A DNA stretch of 64,000 nucleotides from Lentisphaerae bacterium GWF2_57_35 (GCA_001804865.1 MHBK01000047.1:1-64000), one strand, 5' to 3'. Shown: positions 8,826 through 18,300, counted from the first letter of the stretch. Program-made: numbers and translations. The notes: generated by a model from the sequence alone, not told the origin.

Positions 8826-9788
8826 ATGAGGATACTTTCGGGCATTCAGCCTTCAGGGAAGATTCACCTGGGCAATTATTTCGGGATGATGAAGCCGGCG
8901 CTGGAGCTACAGAAGATCGGCGAAGCTTTTTTGTTTATTGCTGATTACCATGCGCTTACAACGGTAACCGATCCGGCTTTCCTGCGGGCGGCGATCAAGG
9001 ATGTGGCGGTGGATTATCTGGCCTGCGGGTTGGATACGGAAAAGACGGTTTTTTACCGGCAGAGCGATGTGCCGGAGGTGCAGGAATTGGCCTGGCTGCT
9101 CTCCAACATAACGCCGATGGGGCTCTTGGAACGGTGTCATTCCTTTAAGGACAAGACGGCGAAGGGCATTGCGGCCAATCACGGGCTTTTTGCGTACCCG
9201 GTGCTGATGGCGGCGGACATCCTGATTATGCAGACCAACACCGTGCCGGTGGGGCGCGATCAAAAGCAGCACGTGGAAGTGACCCGCGACATCGCCATCA
9301 AGTTCAACAACCAGTATGGCGAGGTCTTCACGATTCCGGCGCCTTCGATACGCGACGAGGTGGCGGTGGTCCCGGGGTTGGACGGTCAGAAGATGTCGAA
9401 ATCGTACAACAACACCATCGAGATCTACGGCGATCCGAAGCAGATGGAGAAAAAGATCATGAGCATCGTCACGGACAGCAAGACGGTGGAAGATCCGAAA
9501 GATCCCGAGACCTGCAACGTGTTCGCGCTCTATAAACTTTTTGCCGGCGACGAACAGCGCCGCGACATGGAAGAGCGATATCGCAAGGGCGGCATGGGCT
9601 ACGGGCAGGCGAAGAAGGAATTGGCCGAGATGTTCGACGCCTATTTCACGCCGTTCCGCCAGAAGCGCGAGGAATTGCTGCGCCATCCGGATTATGTCGA
9701 CGAGGTGCTCCGCAAGGGCGCCGAAAAAGCCCGCGAGGAAGCCTGCAAAACGATGCGCCTGGCGCGCCGGGCTGTGGGATTGGAGTAA
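8826..9788 (+). CDS. trpS: Tryptophanyl-tRNA synthetase
   Basis: This 320-residue class I synthetase charges tRNA-Trp. The HIGH-type motif appears as PSGKIHLGNYFG near residue 10 and the KMSKS loop as GQKMSKSYNN near residue 192. The MQTNTVPVGRDQKQHVE segment of the Trp pocket is present. A gaggag sequence lies just before the ATG. The gene ends 6 bp before the likely ATG of scpA, so it probably heads, or reads into, the scp-aro operon. Confidence 0.97.
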   Translation: MRILSGIQPSGKIHLGNYFGMMKPALELQKIGEAFLFIADYHALTTVTDPAFLRAAIKDVAVDYLACGLDTEKTVFYRQSDVPEVQELAWLLSNITPMGLLERCHSFKDKTAKGIAANHGLFAYPVLMAADILIMQTNTVPVGRDQKQHVEVTRDIAIKFNNQYGEVFTIPAPSIRDEVAVVPGLDGQKMSKSYNNTIEIYGDPKQMEKKIMSIVTDSKTVEDPKDPETCNVFALYKLFAGDEQRRDMEERYRKGGMGYGQAKKELAEMFDAYFTPFRQKREELLRHPDYVDEVLRKGAEKAREEACKTMRLARRAVGLE

Positions 9789-9794
9789 TAATTG

Positions 9795-10523
9795 ATGTCT
9801 ACGCCTGACGAATACAAAGTTCAATTGGACGTTTTTGAAGGTCCGCTCGATCTGCTGCTTTACCTCATTAAAAAAGAGGAAGTGGACATTTACGATATTC
9901 CCATCGAACGGATTACCACGCAGTACATGCAGTACATGGATGTGCTGCGCATGCTCGACCTGAATATCGCCGGCGAATTCATCGTCATGGCTGCGACCTT
10001 GATGATGATCAAGAGCCGCATGTTGCTGCCGGTCGAGGAGCGCACCGAGATGGAGGAAGAGGAGGCCGATCCCCGGTGGGATTTGGTGCGCCAGTTGGTC
10101 GAATACAAAAAGTTCAAGGATGCCGCGCTGCACCTGGAGAACCTGGAGTATCGCCGGGAGGATGTGTTCGGCCGCGACAGCGACGAGGTGCAACTGGGGC
10201 CGGAGAGCGATGTGTCCCTGCACGACGTCAGCATCTTCGATCTGATTACCGCCTTCAACGACGCCTTGAAAAAAGTGAAGAAGGAAGAGCTGAAGGAAAT
10301 CTTCGCCGAACGCTTCACGGTGGCGGAGAAAATCGAGGCGATCTCGAACCTGATCAAAGGGCAGGCCAAGGTGACGTTTTCGAGTTTGTTCCGCGACATG
10401 GCCTCGCGCCATGAGATTATCTGCACCTTTTTGGCCGTTTTGGAATTGATCCGTCTGAAACAGATTCGGGCCGCGCAAGATGCGGCCTTCGATGAAATCG
10501 TGGTTTGCCGGGTGGAGGATTGA
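9795..10523 (+). CDS. scpA: Segregation and condensation protein A
   Basis: ScpA is the kleisin that bridges the SMC ATPase heads in the bacterial condensin complex. The N-terminus YKVQLDVFEGPLDLLLYLI is the family hallmark, followed by the DIYDIPI segment. The C-terminal winged-helix part holds TFSSLFRDMASRHEIICTFLAVLELIRL. The ATG at 9795 is a better start than the TTG one codon upstream. About 242 residues is a usual length. The gene is followed after 3 bp by scpB, its functional partner. Confidence 0.95.
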   Translation: MSTPDEYKVQLDVFEGPLDLLLYLIKKEEVDIYDIPIERITTQYMQYMDVLRMLDLNIAGEFIVMAATLMMIKSRMLLPVEERTEMEEEEADPRWDLVRQLVEYKKFKDAALHLENLEYRREDVFGRDSDEVQLGPESDVSLHDVSIFDLITAFNDALKKVKKEELKEIFAERFTVAEKIEAISNLIKGQAKVTFSSLFRDMASRHEIICTFLAVLELIRLKQIRAAQDAAFDEIVVCRVED

Positions 10524-10526
10524 GTT

Positions 10527-11423
10527 ATGAGCGAAGTCGCTGTCTTGCCTGAAATCAAACAGATTGTCGGCGCGATGCTGTTCGTCAACAAGCAACCATT
10601 GACGGCTGCGGAGATGCGGCGCGTGTTCGTGCAGGTGGCCGAGGGGCGAACCGATGCCATGAAGGATTTTGCGAAGGTGTCGGAAAAGGATATTCGCGAT
10701 GCCCTGGAGCAGTTAAAGGCCGATTTGATCGAGCGGCACACGGGGATGCATGTGGCCGAGGTGGCCGGCGGATTCCGGCTGGAAAACGATCCCCATTGCG
10801 GGCCCTGGCTGCGGCGGCTGTTGCAAAAGGGCCGCCCCAACCGGTTGAGCCGGCCGGCGCTCGAAACGCTGGCGATTATTGCCTATCGCCAGCCCGTGGT
10901 CCGGTCGGAGATCGAGGCCGTGCGCGGCGTGGCGGTCGATGCAATCCTTCGGAACCTGATGGAAATGCAGTTGATCAAAATTGTCGGCCGCAGCGAATTG
11001 CCGGGGCGGCCCTGGCAGTTCGGGACGACCAGCAAGTTCCTGGAACATTTCGGGCTGAAGGCGCTCGGCGATCTGCCCGGCACCGATGAGTTGCGGCGCA
11101 TGGAAAAAGAGCAACTGAAGAAGGAGCCCCAGAAGTCGGAAGCCGAAAAGGCGGCCGGCGACGAAGAAGCGGCCCCGGCGCCCGCGGCGGAACATGCGGT
11201 TGGCATCGAAGAGGCCTTGGACGATCCGAATCGCAACGAAGATTTGAAACCCGAACCCGATGCCGTATTGGCGGAAGCCGAGGACGAAGCCCCGGCCGAA
11301 AAGCCCTCGCCAAAGGTTGTTGAAGCTGAAGAAGAGCCCGTCGATGAAGACGAAGAAGAATACGACGACGAGGACGAAGACGATGAAGATGATGACGACG
11401 AGGACGAGGAAGACGAAACCTAA
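10527..11423 (+). CDS. scpB: Segregation and condensation protein B with long acidic tail
   Basis: ScpB dimers bind ScpA in the SMC complex. Residues about 1-185 form the two winged-helix domains, with the conserved LSRPALETLAIIAYRQPV and GRPWQFGTT segments. From about residue 195 the protein continues as a low-complexity tail of over 100 residues, first Ala/Glu-rich and then almost pure Asp/Glu for the last 30. Usual ScpB proteins are about 180-200 residues, so the tail is an extension. Its role is unknown. The repetitive acidic coding DNA (gacgaggacgaa pattern) suggests growth by slippage. Stop at 11423 is followed by a heptad repeat. Confidence 0.93.
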   Translation: MSEVAVLPEIKQIVGAMLFVNKQPLTAAEMRRVFVQVAEGRTDAMKDFAKVSEKDIRDALEQLKADLIERHTGMHVAEVAGGFRLENDPHCGPWLRRLLQKGRPNRLSRPALETLAIIAYRQPVVRSEIEAVRGVAVDAILRNLMEMQLIKIVGRSELPGRPWQFGTTSKFLEHFGLKALGDLPGTDELRRMEKEQLKKEPQKSEAEKAAGDEEAAPAPAAEHAVGIEEALDDPNRNEDLKPEPDAVLAEAEDEAPAEKPSPKVVEAEEEPVDEDEEEYDDEDEDDEDDDDEDEEDET

Positions 11424-11427
11424 GACC

Positions 11428-11469
11428 CGAAATTCTGAATTTGAGATCTGAAATCTGAAATTTAACATT
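11428..11469 (+). repeat. Seven-base tandem array, unit TGAAATY
   Basis: The gap between scpB and pheA reads in register as cgaaatt, ctgaatt, tgagatc, tgaaatc, tgaaatt, taacatt. It makes about six degenerate seven-base units. It occupies most of the 55-bp intergenic space. Confidence 0.75.
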
Positions 11470-11478
11470 GAGCTTCTC

Positions 11479-12528
11479 ATGAACAACGATTTGACCCAGC
11501 GCATAGACGCATTGGACGCCGAGTTGATCCGGCTTTTGAACGAGCGCACGAAAGTGGCGCTGGAGATGGGCCGGGATGCGGTCGGCATGGCGCGGGAGGA
11601 GGACGTGCTCCGCCGCCTGGGTAAAGCTCCGGAAGGCCTCTTGAAGGAGGAATCCCTGCGCGCGATTTACCGCGAAATCACAAGCGCCGCGTTGTCGTTG
11701 GAGCGGAATGTCCGCATCGCCTTCCTGGGACCGGAAGCCACCTTTACGCATCAGGCCGCGCGCGCGCGTTTCGGCGCGAGCGTCGAATATGTGCCGGCCG
11801 ATACCATCACCGAGGTCTTCACGTTCGTTCAAAAGAAGACGGCTACGTTCGGCGTCGTGCCGATCGAGAATTCCACGGAAGGGGCGGTGACGCACACGCT
11901 CGACGAGTTCATGAGCACGCCGCTCAAGATTTGCGCGGAGATTTTTCTGCCGATCGCGCAAAACCTATTGGCGAAGTGTTCGATGCAGGAAATTCAGCGG
12001 GTTTACAGCCATCCGAACGTGTTCGGCCAGTGCCGACGCTGGTTGCACGAAAACCTGCCGGGCGTGCAGTTGATTCCGGTGTCGAGCACGACCAAGGCGG
12101 CCGAGTTGGCGGTGAGCGAGCCGGGCAGCGCGGCCATGGCGGCGACGCTGGCGGGCGAGTTGTACGGCCTGAACGTGCTGGCGGAAAACATCCAGGATTC
12201 CGGCGGCAACACCACGCGGTTTCTCGTCGTGGCGCGGGACTACAGCCCGTCGACCGGACAGGACAAGACGTCGATTTTCTTCGGCGTCAAACATAAGGTG
12301 GGGGCGCTTTACGATGCGCTGTCGGCCTTTAAGAAATACAGTTTGAACATGACCAAGATCGAATCGCGGCCCAGCAAAACCAAGGCGTGGGAATATTATT
12401 TCTTCGTCGATTTCGAGGGGCATGCGGGGGATGAGGTGGTTCAGAAGGCCCTGGCGGAGTTGTCGGAGCATTGCACTCTGATGACCGTCCTGGGCTCTTA
12501 TCCCAAGGCGTCCGGGACGGAGGCCTGA
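11479..12528 (+). CDS. pheA: Bifunctional chorismate mutase/prephenate dehydratase
   Basis: This 349-residue protein has three domains. An AroQ-type chorismate mutase covers residues about 1-85 (LTQRIDALDAELIRLLNER). A prephenate dehydratase covers about 78-265 (IAFLGPEATFTHQAA, GVVPIENSTEGAV, NTTRFLVV). A C-terminal ACT domain carries the ESRPSKTKAWEYYFFVD segment that binds Phe in the family. It converts chorismate to phenylpyruvate. The ACT domain predicts allosteric feedback by phenylalanine. It sits in a run of aromatic amino-acid genes. Confidence 0.96.
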   Translation: MNNDLTQRIDALDAELIRLLNERTKVALEMGRDAVGMAREEDVLRRLGKAPEGLLKEESLRAIYREITSAALSLERNVRIAFLGPEATFTHQAARARFGASVEYVPADTITEVFTFVQKKTATFGVVPIENSTEGAVTHTLDEFMSTPLKICAEIFLPIAQNLLAKCSMQEIQRVYSHPNVFGQCRRWLHENLPGVQLIPVSSTTKAAELAVSEPGSAAMAATLAGELYGLNVLAENIQDSGGNTTRFLVVARDYSPSTGQDKTSIFFGVKHKVGALYDALSAFKKYSLNMTKIESRPSKTKAWEYYFFVDFEGHAGDEVVQKALAELSEHCTLMTVLGSYPKASGTEA

Positions 12529-12559
12529 CGGGTTTGTCCAATTATCAAGGAGTCGAAAC

Positions 12560-13675
12560 GTGAATACATTGAAAGCCATTGCCAACGATTGGGTGCCGAG
12601 TTTGTCCGTGTACGAACCCGGGCGGCCGATCGAAGAAGTGGCGCGCGAACTGGGCTTTTCGGATCAGGACGAAATCTTCAAGCTGGCCTCCAACGAGAAT
12701 GCCATCGGCCCTTCTCCAAAGGCCGTGCAGGCGATGCGCCAAGCCGCGAAGAACATGCACCTTTATCCGGACGGCGGGGCGTTTTATCTGCGGCGCGCGC
12801 TGGCCGCGAAGCTGAACGTGCCGATGGATCAACTCCTGATCGGGCACGGCAGCAACGAACTCATCGAGTTGCTGGGGCATGCCTTTCTGCACAAGGGAAC
12901 CAACATCGTCATGGCCGACCGCGCTTTCATCGTTTACAAGCTCGTGGCCTCCAGTTTTCTGGCGGATACGATCATGGTCCCGATGAAGGATTTGACTCAC
13001 GACCTCGACGCCATGCTGGCGGCGATCACGCCGCAGACCCGGATCGTTTTCATTGCAAATCCGAACAACCCGACCGGCACCATGGTCGACGGCGCGGCTT
13101 TGGACCGGTTTATGGCGCGCGTTCCGGAGCATGTCGCGGTGGTCATGGACGAGGCCTACATCGAATTGCTGCCGCCGGAAAAACAACCCGACACCATTCA
13201 ATACGTCCGGCAGGACCGGAATGTTTTTGTACTGCGGACTTTTTCCAAGACGTACGGCCTGGCCGGCCTGCGCGTCGGCTATGCGGCGGCGCCGAAAGAC
13301 GGCATCGATCTGCTGCACCGCGTCCGCCAGCCGTTCAACGTCAATGCCATGGCCCTGGCGGCGGCGCAGGCGGCGCTGGCCGACGAAGAACACGTCGCGA
13401 AAACCCGGACGCTGGTGGCGGATGGATTGGAGTATCTCTGCCGGTCGTTCGAGAAGCTGGGCTTGTCGTACGTGCCGTCGGTAACCAACTTTATTCTTGT
13501 CAAGGTCGGCAAAGGCAGGGATATCTTCACGGCTTTACAGAGGAAGCGGGTGATTGTTCGCCCGATGGATCCCAGTGGTTTGCCGGAATATGTACGGGTG
13601 ACCGTGGGTACGAAGAAACAGAATGCACATTTCATCAGGGCGCTGAAAGAAGCCCTGAAAGAGATTAGGGGTTGA
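12560..13675 (+). CDS. hisC: HisC-type aminotransferase, probably acting on aromatic keto acids
   Basis: This 371-residue class I/II PLP enzyme starts at GTG 12560 with AAGGAG at 12547-12552. The cofactor segment [14 protein letters not shown] contains the Schiff-base Lys; NPNNPTG and VVMDEAYIE are also present. Sequence matches histidinol-phosphate aminotransferases, but no his genes are near. Its position between pheA and aroF suggests transamination of phenylpyruvate, hydroxyphenylpyruvate or prephenate, a known side activity of HisC homologues. The gene ends 1 bp before aroF. Confidence 0.9.
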   Translation: MNTLKAIANDWVPSLSVYEPGRPIEEVARELGFSDQDEIFKLASNENAIGPSPKAVQAMRQAAKNMHLYPDGGAFYLRRALAAKLNVPMDQLLIGHGSNELIELLGHAFLHKGTNIVMADRAFIVYKLVASSFLADTIMVPMKDLTHDLDAMLAAITPQTRIVFIANPNNPTGTMVDGAALDRFMARVPEHVAVVMDEAYIELLPPEKQPDTIQYVRQDRNVFVLRTFSKTYGLAGLRVGYAAAPKDGIDLLHRVRQPFNVNAMALAAAQAALADEEHVAKTRTLVADGLEYLCRSFEKLGLSYVPSVTNFILVKVGKGRDIFTALQRKRVIVRPMDPSGLPEYVRVTVGTKKQNAHFIRALKEALKEIRG

Positions 13676-13676
13676 T

Positions 13677-14711
13677 ATGATTATCGTTTTGAAGAGAGAT
13701 GTATCCGACGCGCAGATTCAGCACATCATGGACAGTGTTCGAGGGTGGAATCTGACGCCGAACCTGAGCCGTGGAACCGAGCGAAGCATTATCGGCGTGA
13801 TTGGCGACGAGGCGGCGGTGCGCGTGAAGCCTTTGGAGGCGTTTGCGGGCGTTGAAAGCGTGATGCCGGTATTGAAGCCTTATAAATTGGCCAGCGCGGA
13901 TTTTCATGCCGACCGCACCCAAATCACGATTCCTCCGGTTCGATCCGGCGACAAGCCGGTGACGATTGGCGGCCCGGAAATTGTCGTCATGGCCGGTCCC
14001 TGTGCGGTGGAGAATCGGGAAATGTTGCTGGAACTGGCCGCTTTTCTGAAGGAAAACGGCGCCACGATGCTGCGGGGCGGCGCGTTTAAGCCGCGCAGTT
14101 CGCCCTACGCTTTCCAAGGCCTGGGCGTCGAAGGCTTGCGCTACCTGGCGGAAGAGCGCACCGTGATCGGCTTGCCGGTCATTACGGAAGTCATGGACAC
14201 GCGAGACGTGGAGATGGTGGCCGAGGTGGCCGATGTTCTTCAGGTCGGCGCACGGAACATGCAAAATTTCAATTTGCTGAAAGCCATCGGACGCTGCGAA
14301 AAACCGGTGATGATCAAACGCGGCCTTTCGAGTACGCTGGAGGAATTGCTGATGAGCGCGGAATACGTGCTTAGCGAAGGCAATCCCAACGTGATCCTTT
14401 GCGAACGAGGCATCCGGACCTTCGAGAAGTTCACGCGAAATACTTTGGATCTCAGCGCGGTGCCGGTCCTCAAGCGGGAGAGCCATCTGCCGGTAGTGGT
14501 CGACCCGAGTCATGGCGTGGGGCATTGGGATCTGGTCATTCCGATGGCGCGCGCCGCGGTTGCGGCCGGCGCCGACGGCTTGATGATCGAAGTGCATCCC
14601 AAGCCGGAAGAAGCCTTCTCCGATGGGCCGCAAACGCTGATCCCGAGGAATTTCCGCAACATGATGAAGGATGTCGAGCGGATTGCCAAGGCTATGGGGA
14701 GATCGGTTTAA
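13677..14711 (+). CDS. aroF: 3-deoxy-7-phosphoheptulonate synthase (DAHP synthase)
   Basis: This 344-residue enzyme makes the first committed compound of the shikimate pathway from PEP and erythrose 4-phosphate. An N-terminal ferredoxin-like regulatory domain of about 70 residues ([20 protein letters not shown]) precedes the catalytic barrel. Catalytic signatures are [44 protein letters not shown] and [12 protein letters not shown]. The fold and domain order match the type found in Thermotoga and many PVC bacteria. The stop codon lies at the beginning of a seven-base repeat array leading to tyrA. Confidence 0.96.
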   Translation: MIIVLKRDVSDAQIQHIMDSVRGWNLTPNLSRGTERSIIGVIGDEAAVRVKPLEAFAGVESVMPVLKPYKLASADFHADRTQITIPPVRSGDKPVTIGGPEIVVMAGPCAVENREMLLELAAFLKENGATMLRGGAFKPRSSPYAFQGLGVEGLRYLAEERTVIGLPVITEVMDTRDVEMVAEVADVLQVGARNMQNFNLLKAIGRCEKPVMIKRGLSSTLEELLMSAEYVLSEGNPNVILCERGIRTFEKFTRNTLDLSAVPVLKRESHLPVVVDPSHGVGHWDLVIPMARAAVAAGADGLMIEVHPKPEEAFSDGPQTLIPRNFRNMMKDVERIAKAMGRSV

Positions 14712-14773
14712 GACGGAAAACGGAAGACGGAAAACGGAAAACGGAAGACGGAAAACGGAAGACGGAAGACGGA
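14711..14773 (+). repeat. Seven-base tandem array, unit ARACGGA
   Basis: Nine near-perfect units alternating agacgga and aaacgga run from the last base of the aroF stop codon to eight bases before the tyrA ATG. Practically the whole 70-bp aroF-tyrA gap is repeat. The frame of tyrA stays open through it, which explains an apparent upstream extension of tyrA. Confidence 0.9.
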
Positions 14774-14781
14774 AAAACAGC

Positions 14782-15669
14782 ATGCGAACAGTTGCCATAA
14801 TGGGGTTGGGGTTGATGGGCGGGTCGCTGGGGCTGGCGCTGAAGGCGCAAGGCTTTTCAGGGACCATTGCCGGCTATGCGCGGCGGCTTGAAACCTGCGA
14901 GGAAGCCCTTCGGCAAAAGATGGTCGATCGCGTGTCGAACGATCCGTCCGAAGCGGTGGAGGGGGCCGATTTGGTGGTGCTTTGCGTGCCGATTCTTTCC
15001 ATGCCGGATTTGGTGCGCGGCTTTCGCGATCGCCTGAAATCTTCGTGTTTGCTGACCGATGTGGGCAGTACCAAAGCCGAAGTCGATGAGGCGATCCGGC
15101 AGGAATTGGGCTCGCGCGCGGTGTTTTTCATCGGGAGTCATCCCATTGCCGGCTCGGAGCAGCAGGGCCTTGGCGCGGCCCGGCGGGATTTGTACGAAAA
15201 AGCGGCTTGTATCCTGACGCCGCGCGAGGATAGCCCTGCGGAAAAAGTCGAGGCCCTGGCCTCCTTTTGGAAGAGCCTGGGCGCGGTGGTCTATCGGATG
15301 CCGGCCGTGGAGCATGATCGGATTATGGCCCGCACCAGTCATTTGCCGCATGTGATCGCAGCCTCGCTGGCGGCTGTCGTGGGGCGGGATGGGGATTGGG
15401 AGCAACTGGGCAGGTTCTGCGGTCCCGGGTTTCGCGACACGACGCGCATCGCTGAGGGATCTTCGGAGGTTTGGCGCGATATCATTAAAACCAACAAGTC
15501 GTGCGTACTGATGGAATTGGACGCGTATAAAAATAAGCTGGAATCGTGGTCCGAGTTGATTAAAAAGGACGATTTTCAGGGATTGCAGAGTTTCTTGGAA
15601 CAAAGCCGGTCCACACGTCGGGCCATCATGGCCCGCCGGGGCGTGGAAGGGAATCAGGAGTTATTATGA
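14782..15669 (+). CDS. tyrA: Prephenate/arogenate dehydrogenase
   Basis: The ATG at 14782 gives a 295-residue protein that begins directly with the NAD(P)-binding fold (VAIMGLGLMGGSLGLALK). An in-frame start at 14671 lies inside aroF and would translate the heptad array, so I reject it. Other family segments are VVLCVPILSMP, LTDVGSTKAEVDEAI, FIGSHPIAGSEQQGLGAA and RTSHLPHVIAA. It makes the tyrosine branch precursor from prephenate or arogenate. No ACT domain is present. The last four bases overlap the start of aroA. Confidence 0.94.
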   Translation: MRTVAIMGLGLMGGSLGLALKAQGFSGTIAGYARRLETCEEALRQKMVDRVSNDPSEAVEGADLVVLCVPILSMPDLVRGFRDRLKSSCLLTDVGSTKAEVDEAIRQELGSRAVFFIGSHPIAGSEQQGLGAARRDLYEKAACILTPREDSPAEKVEALASFWKSLGAVVYRMPAVEHDRIMARTSHLPHVIAASLAAVVGRDGDWEQLGRFCGPGFRDTTRIAEGSSEVWRDIIKTNKSCVLMELDAYKNKLESWSELIKKDDFQGLQSFLEQSRSTRRAIMARRGVEGNQELL

Positions 15670-16991
15670 AGCCAATTAGTCAATCGGTAATGGTCCATCC
15701 GGCCGACTTTCAAGGCGGATCGCTTGAAGTGCCCGGCGACAAGAGCATCTCGCATCGAATTGCCATGCTGGCGGGGCTGGCTTCCGGCGTGTCGCAGGTC
15801 CGGAATTATCTGCAGGCAGAAGATTGCATCAATACGCTGCGGGCTATGGAAGCCTTGGGCGCACGCTCGTCGTTTTCGGAGAATGGAGATTTGGAGATTC
15901 ACGGCACCGGCGGCAAGATTTTGGAGCCGGTGGGCCCGCTCAATCTTGGCAATTCCGGGACCGGGATGCGCTTGCTGGCCGGATTGATGTCGGGGCTTCC
16001 CGTTTCCGTCGAAATGACGGGCGATGCCTCGCTGTGCTCCCGGCCCATGGGCCGCATCAAGGCGCCGCTCGAAAAAATGGGAGCGACCATCGAATTGACG
16101 GGAGAACGGGGCTGCGCGCCCATCCGCGTAAAGGGCGGCCACCTCAAGGCGATCGATTATGTCCTGCCGGTGGCCTCGGCTCAGGTGAAGTCGTGCGTTC
16201 TCTTCGCCGGACTATTTGCAGAGGGCACGACAACCGTTACGGAGCCGGTGGCGACCCGGGATCATACCGAACGGCTGATGAAAGCCATGGGACTTCCCCT
16301 GACGGTCGACGGCTTGAAGATTTCCATCCAGGGTTTCGGAAGCAAAGGGTTGAATCTGATGGCCCGGCCGTGGATGGCGCCCGGCGATTTTTCGTCGGCG
16401 GCTTATTGGATGGCGGCCGCAGCGATCAAACCGGGCGCCAAGGTCACCATTCGGAATGTCGGCTTGAATGCGCGGCGGACGGCGTTGCTGGATGTGTTGA
16501 AACGCATGGGCGCCGAGGTGAAGATTCAACGGACGAGCAGTTCCGCCGACGCCGAAGTGTTCGGCGATATCACGGTCAAAGGCCAGCTGTTGAAGGGCAC
16601 GGAGATCGGGGGCGGCGAGATTCCGAACCTGATCGACGAGATTCCCATCATTGCCGTGGTAGGCGCGCTGGCGGAGGGCCGGACCGTGATCCGCGATGCC
16701 GCCGAGCTCCGGGTCAAAGAGTCGGATCGCATCGCCGTCATGGCCGCCAATCTCCGGCTTTTTGGGGTGAACGTGGAGGAAAAGCCCGACGGCATGGAAA
16801 TCGTGGGGCCGACGGACCTCAAAGCGCCGTCGAACGTAAACAGTTTTGGCGATCATCGCATTGCCATGTCGATGGCGATTCTCGCGTTGCAGGCCGATCA
16901 ACCGGTTTGCATCAATAATGTCGCGTGCGTGGAAACATCGTACCCGGGTTTTTGGGACGATATGAAACGTTTAGGAGTGAATGTTGAATAA
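15666..16991 (+). CDS. aroA: 3-phosphoshikimate 1-carboxyvinyltransferase (EPSP synthase)
   Basis: This 441-residue enzyme joins PEP to shikimate 3-phosphate. Family signatures are VPGDKSISHRIAMLAGLASG, NLGNSGTGMRLLAGLMSG and ELRVKESDRIAVMAANLR. SFGDHRIAMSMAILAL is also present. Two-domain length is normal. Translation is coupled to tyrA through an ATGA overlap, and the 3' end overlaps cmk by 11 bp. Confidence 0.97.
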   Translation: MKPISQSVMVHPADFQGGSLEVPGDKSISHRIAMLAGLASGVSQVRNYLQAEDCINTLRAMEALGARSSFSENGDLEIHGTGGKILEPVGPLNLGNSGTGMRLLAGLMSGLPVSVEMTGDASLCSRPMGRIKAPLEKMGATIELTGERGCAPIRVKGGHLKAIDYVLPVASAQVKSCVLFAGLFAEGTTTVTEPVATRDHTERLMKAMGLPLTVDGLKISIQGFGSKGLNLMARPWMAPGDFSSAAYWMAAAAIKPGAKVTIRNVGLNARRTALLDVLKRMGAEVKIQRTSSSADAEVFGDITVKGQLLKGTEIGGGEIPNLIDEIPIIAVVGALAEGRTVIRDAAELRVKESDRIAVMAANLRLFGVNVEEKPDGMEIVGPTDLKAPSNVNSFGDHRIAMSMAILALQADQPVCINNVACVETSYPGFWDDMKRLGVNVE

Positions 16992-17661
16992 GGACGTGAT
17001 GGTGGTTGCAATCGATGGCCCGTCGGCCTCCGGCAAATCGACGGTTTCCAGGGAAGTGGCTCTGAAACTGAAGTTTACCTATGTGGATTCCGGATCGCTC
17101 TATCGTGGAATGACCTGGAAATGCATCCGGGAAGGGGTGGACGTCAAGATGCCGGAGTTTGTCATCGACCTGATGAACCGGATGAAGCTGGAATTTTTCG
17201 CGGAAAACCGAGTGGTGCGTTTTACCATCGACGGCGAAGATCCTGGGCAGCAACTGCGATCGGAGCCGGTTCGCGAATGCGTCAGCGATATCGCGGCCAT
17301 TCCCGAGGTTCGGCACTTCATGGTCAATAAACTTCGACAGATGGTTCAATTCGGGGCTATTGTCATGGAAGGCAGGGATATCGGTTCCGTGGTTTTCCCG
17401 GATTCGCCTTTCAAGTTTTACTTGGATGCCGATCCCGAAGAACGCGCGCGCCGGCGGCATGCCGAGTTGATCGAAATGGAAGGGCAGGGCGATGTGGAAA
17501 AGGTTTTGGACTCACTGAAGCGGCGCGATCAAAAGGATACCACGCGCAAAACGGCGCCTCTGCAAATTCCCTTGGGCGCGCATGTGATCAACAGCACTTC
17601 CATGAGCATTGAAGAAGTCGTTTCCTTGATTGTGAAAGAAGTTAGTGCGGCAGGGGGGTAA
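16981..17661 (+). CDS. cmk: Cytidylate kinase
   Basis: This 226-residue protein phosphorylates CMP and dCMP. Walker A is AIDGPSASGKSTVSREVA near residue 10. Further segments are YVDSGSLYRGMTW, the EGRDIGSVVFPDS motif and the DPEERARRRHAE lid region. The ATG at 16981 overlaps aroA. The aroA-cmk pairing is common in bacteria. It is followed directly by plsC, with no gap. Confidence 0.95.
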   Translation: MLNKDVMVVAIDGPSASGKSTVSREVALKLKFTYVDSGSLYRGMTWKCIREGVDVKMPEFVIDLMNRMKLEFFAENRVVRFTIDGEDPGQQLRSEPVRECVSDIAAIPEVRHFMVNKLRQMVQFGAIVMEGRDIGSVVFPDSPFKFYLDADPEERARRRHAELIEMEGQGDVEKVLDSLKRRDQKDTTRKTAPLQIPLGAHVINSTSMSIEEVVSLIVKEVSAAGG

Positions 17662-18300
17662 ATGGCCGAAAAGTTTTTCGATAGTTGGTTTTATTGGATC
17701 TCGCAATTTTCGCTGTTTTGCTGGCTGAAGGTTTGGCTGCGGTTTCGATCGAAGGGATCCGAAAACGTTCCTTCTGAAGGCGGCTGTATTCTGGCGGCAA
17801 ATCACGTCAGTTATCTCGATCCTCCCGTGGTCGGTGCAGGCATTCATCATCGGGTCGTCCATTTTATGGCCCGGGATACGTTGTTCTCCTCCAAACTCGG
17901 GCGTTGGTTCATGACGAATGCCCAATGCATTCCCTTGGATCGGACGAAAGGGGATGTCGGCGCCTTGCGAAAGGCCTTATCGTTTCTAAAAGAAGGCAAG
18001 GTCCTGGCCTTGTTTCCTGAAGGGACACGTTCTGTGGATGGCGAAATGCAGTCTGCCAAGGGGGGGATTGGGTTTCTAATTGCCAAAGCCGGTATACCGG
18101 TAGTTCCGGCCTACATTTCAGGGACTTTTCGATCGTTTCCTCGCCATGCCAGATACGTAAGACCAGGCCGTGTGGAAATTGTGTATGGTAAACCAATTAA
18201 ACCAGAAGAGTTTATGTCGTTCGGTAACGATCGGGAAGCTTATGAAGCGATCGGTAAACTCGTGATGAGACGGATTGCTGAACTCCGATCAAACCCCTGA
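17662..18300 (+). CDS. plsC: 1-acyl-sn-glycerol-3-phosphate acyltransferase
   Basis: This 212-residue protein makes phosphatidic acid from lysophosphatidic acid at the inner membrane. The catalytic HX4D motif is present as NHVSYLD, and the substrate motif as LFPEGTRSVDG. VVPAYISGTF corresponds to the later conserved block. The hydrophobic N-terminal segment (YWISQFSLFCWLKVWL) probably anchors it to the membrane. The start follows the cmk stop codon immediately with a G-rich ribosome site. It is the last gene of the long operon. Confidence 0.93.
   Translation: MAEKFFDSWFYWISQFSLFCWLKVWLRFRSKGSENVPSEGGCILAANHVSYLDPPVVGAGIHHRVVHFMARDTLFSSKLGRWFMTNAQCIPLDRTKGDVGALRKALSFLKEGKVLALFPEGTRSVDGEMQSAKGGIGFLIAKAGIPVVPAYISGTFRSFPRHARYVRPGRVEIVYGKPIKPEEFMSFGNDREAYEAIGKLVMRRIAELRSNP

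Noticed and set aside
8907-10595. 562-codon minus-strand frame across trpS and scpA
   Set aside because: It spans two certain plus-strand genes and its composition (His/Leu/Arg-rich) is typical of an antisense shadow.
14671-14781. Upstream start for tyrA inside aroF
   Set aside because: Translation would run through the seven-base repeat array. The Rossmann fold begins directly at the ATG at 14782.
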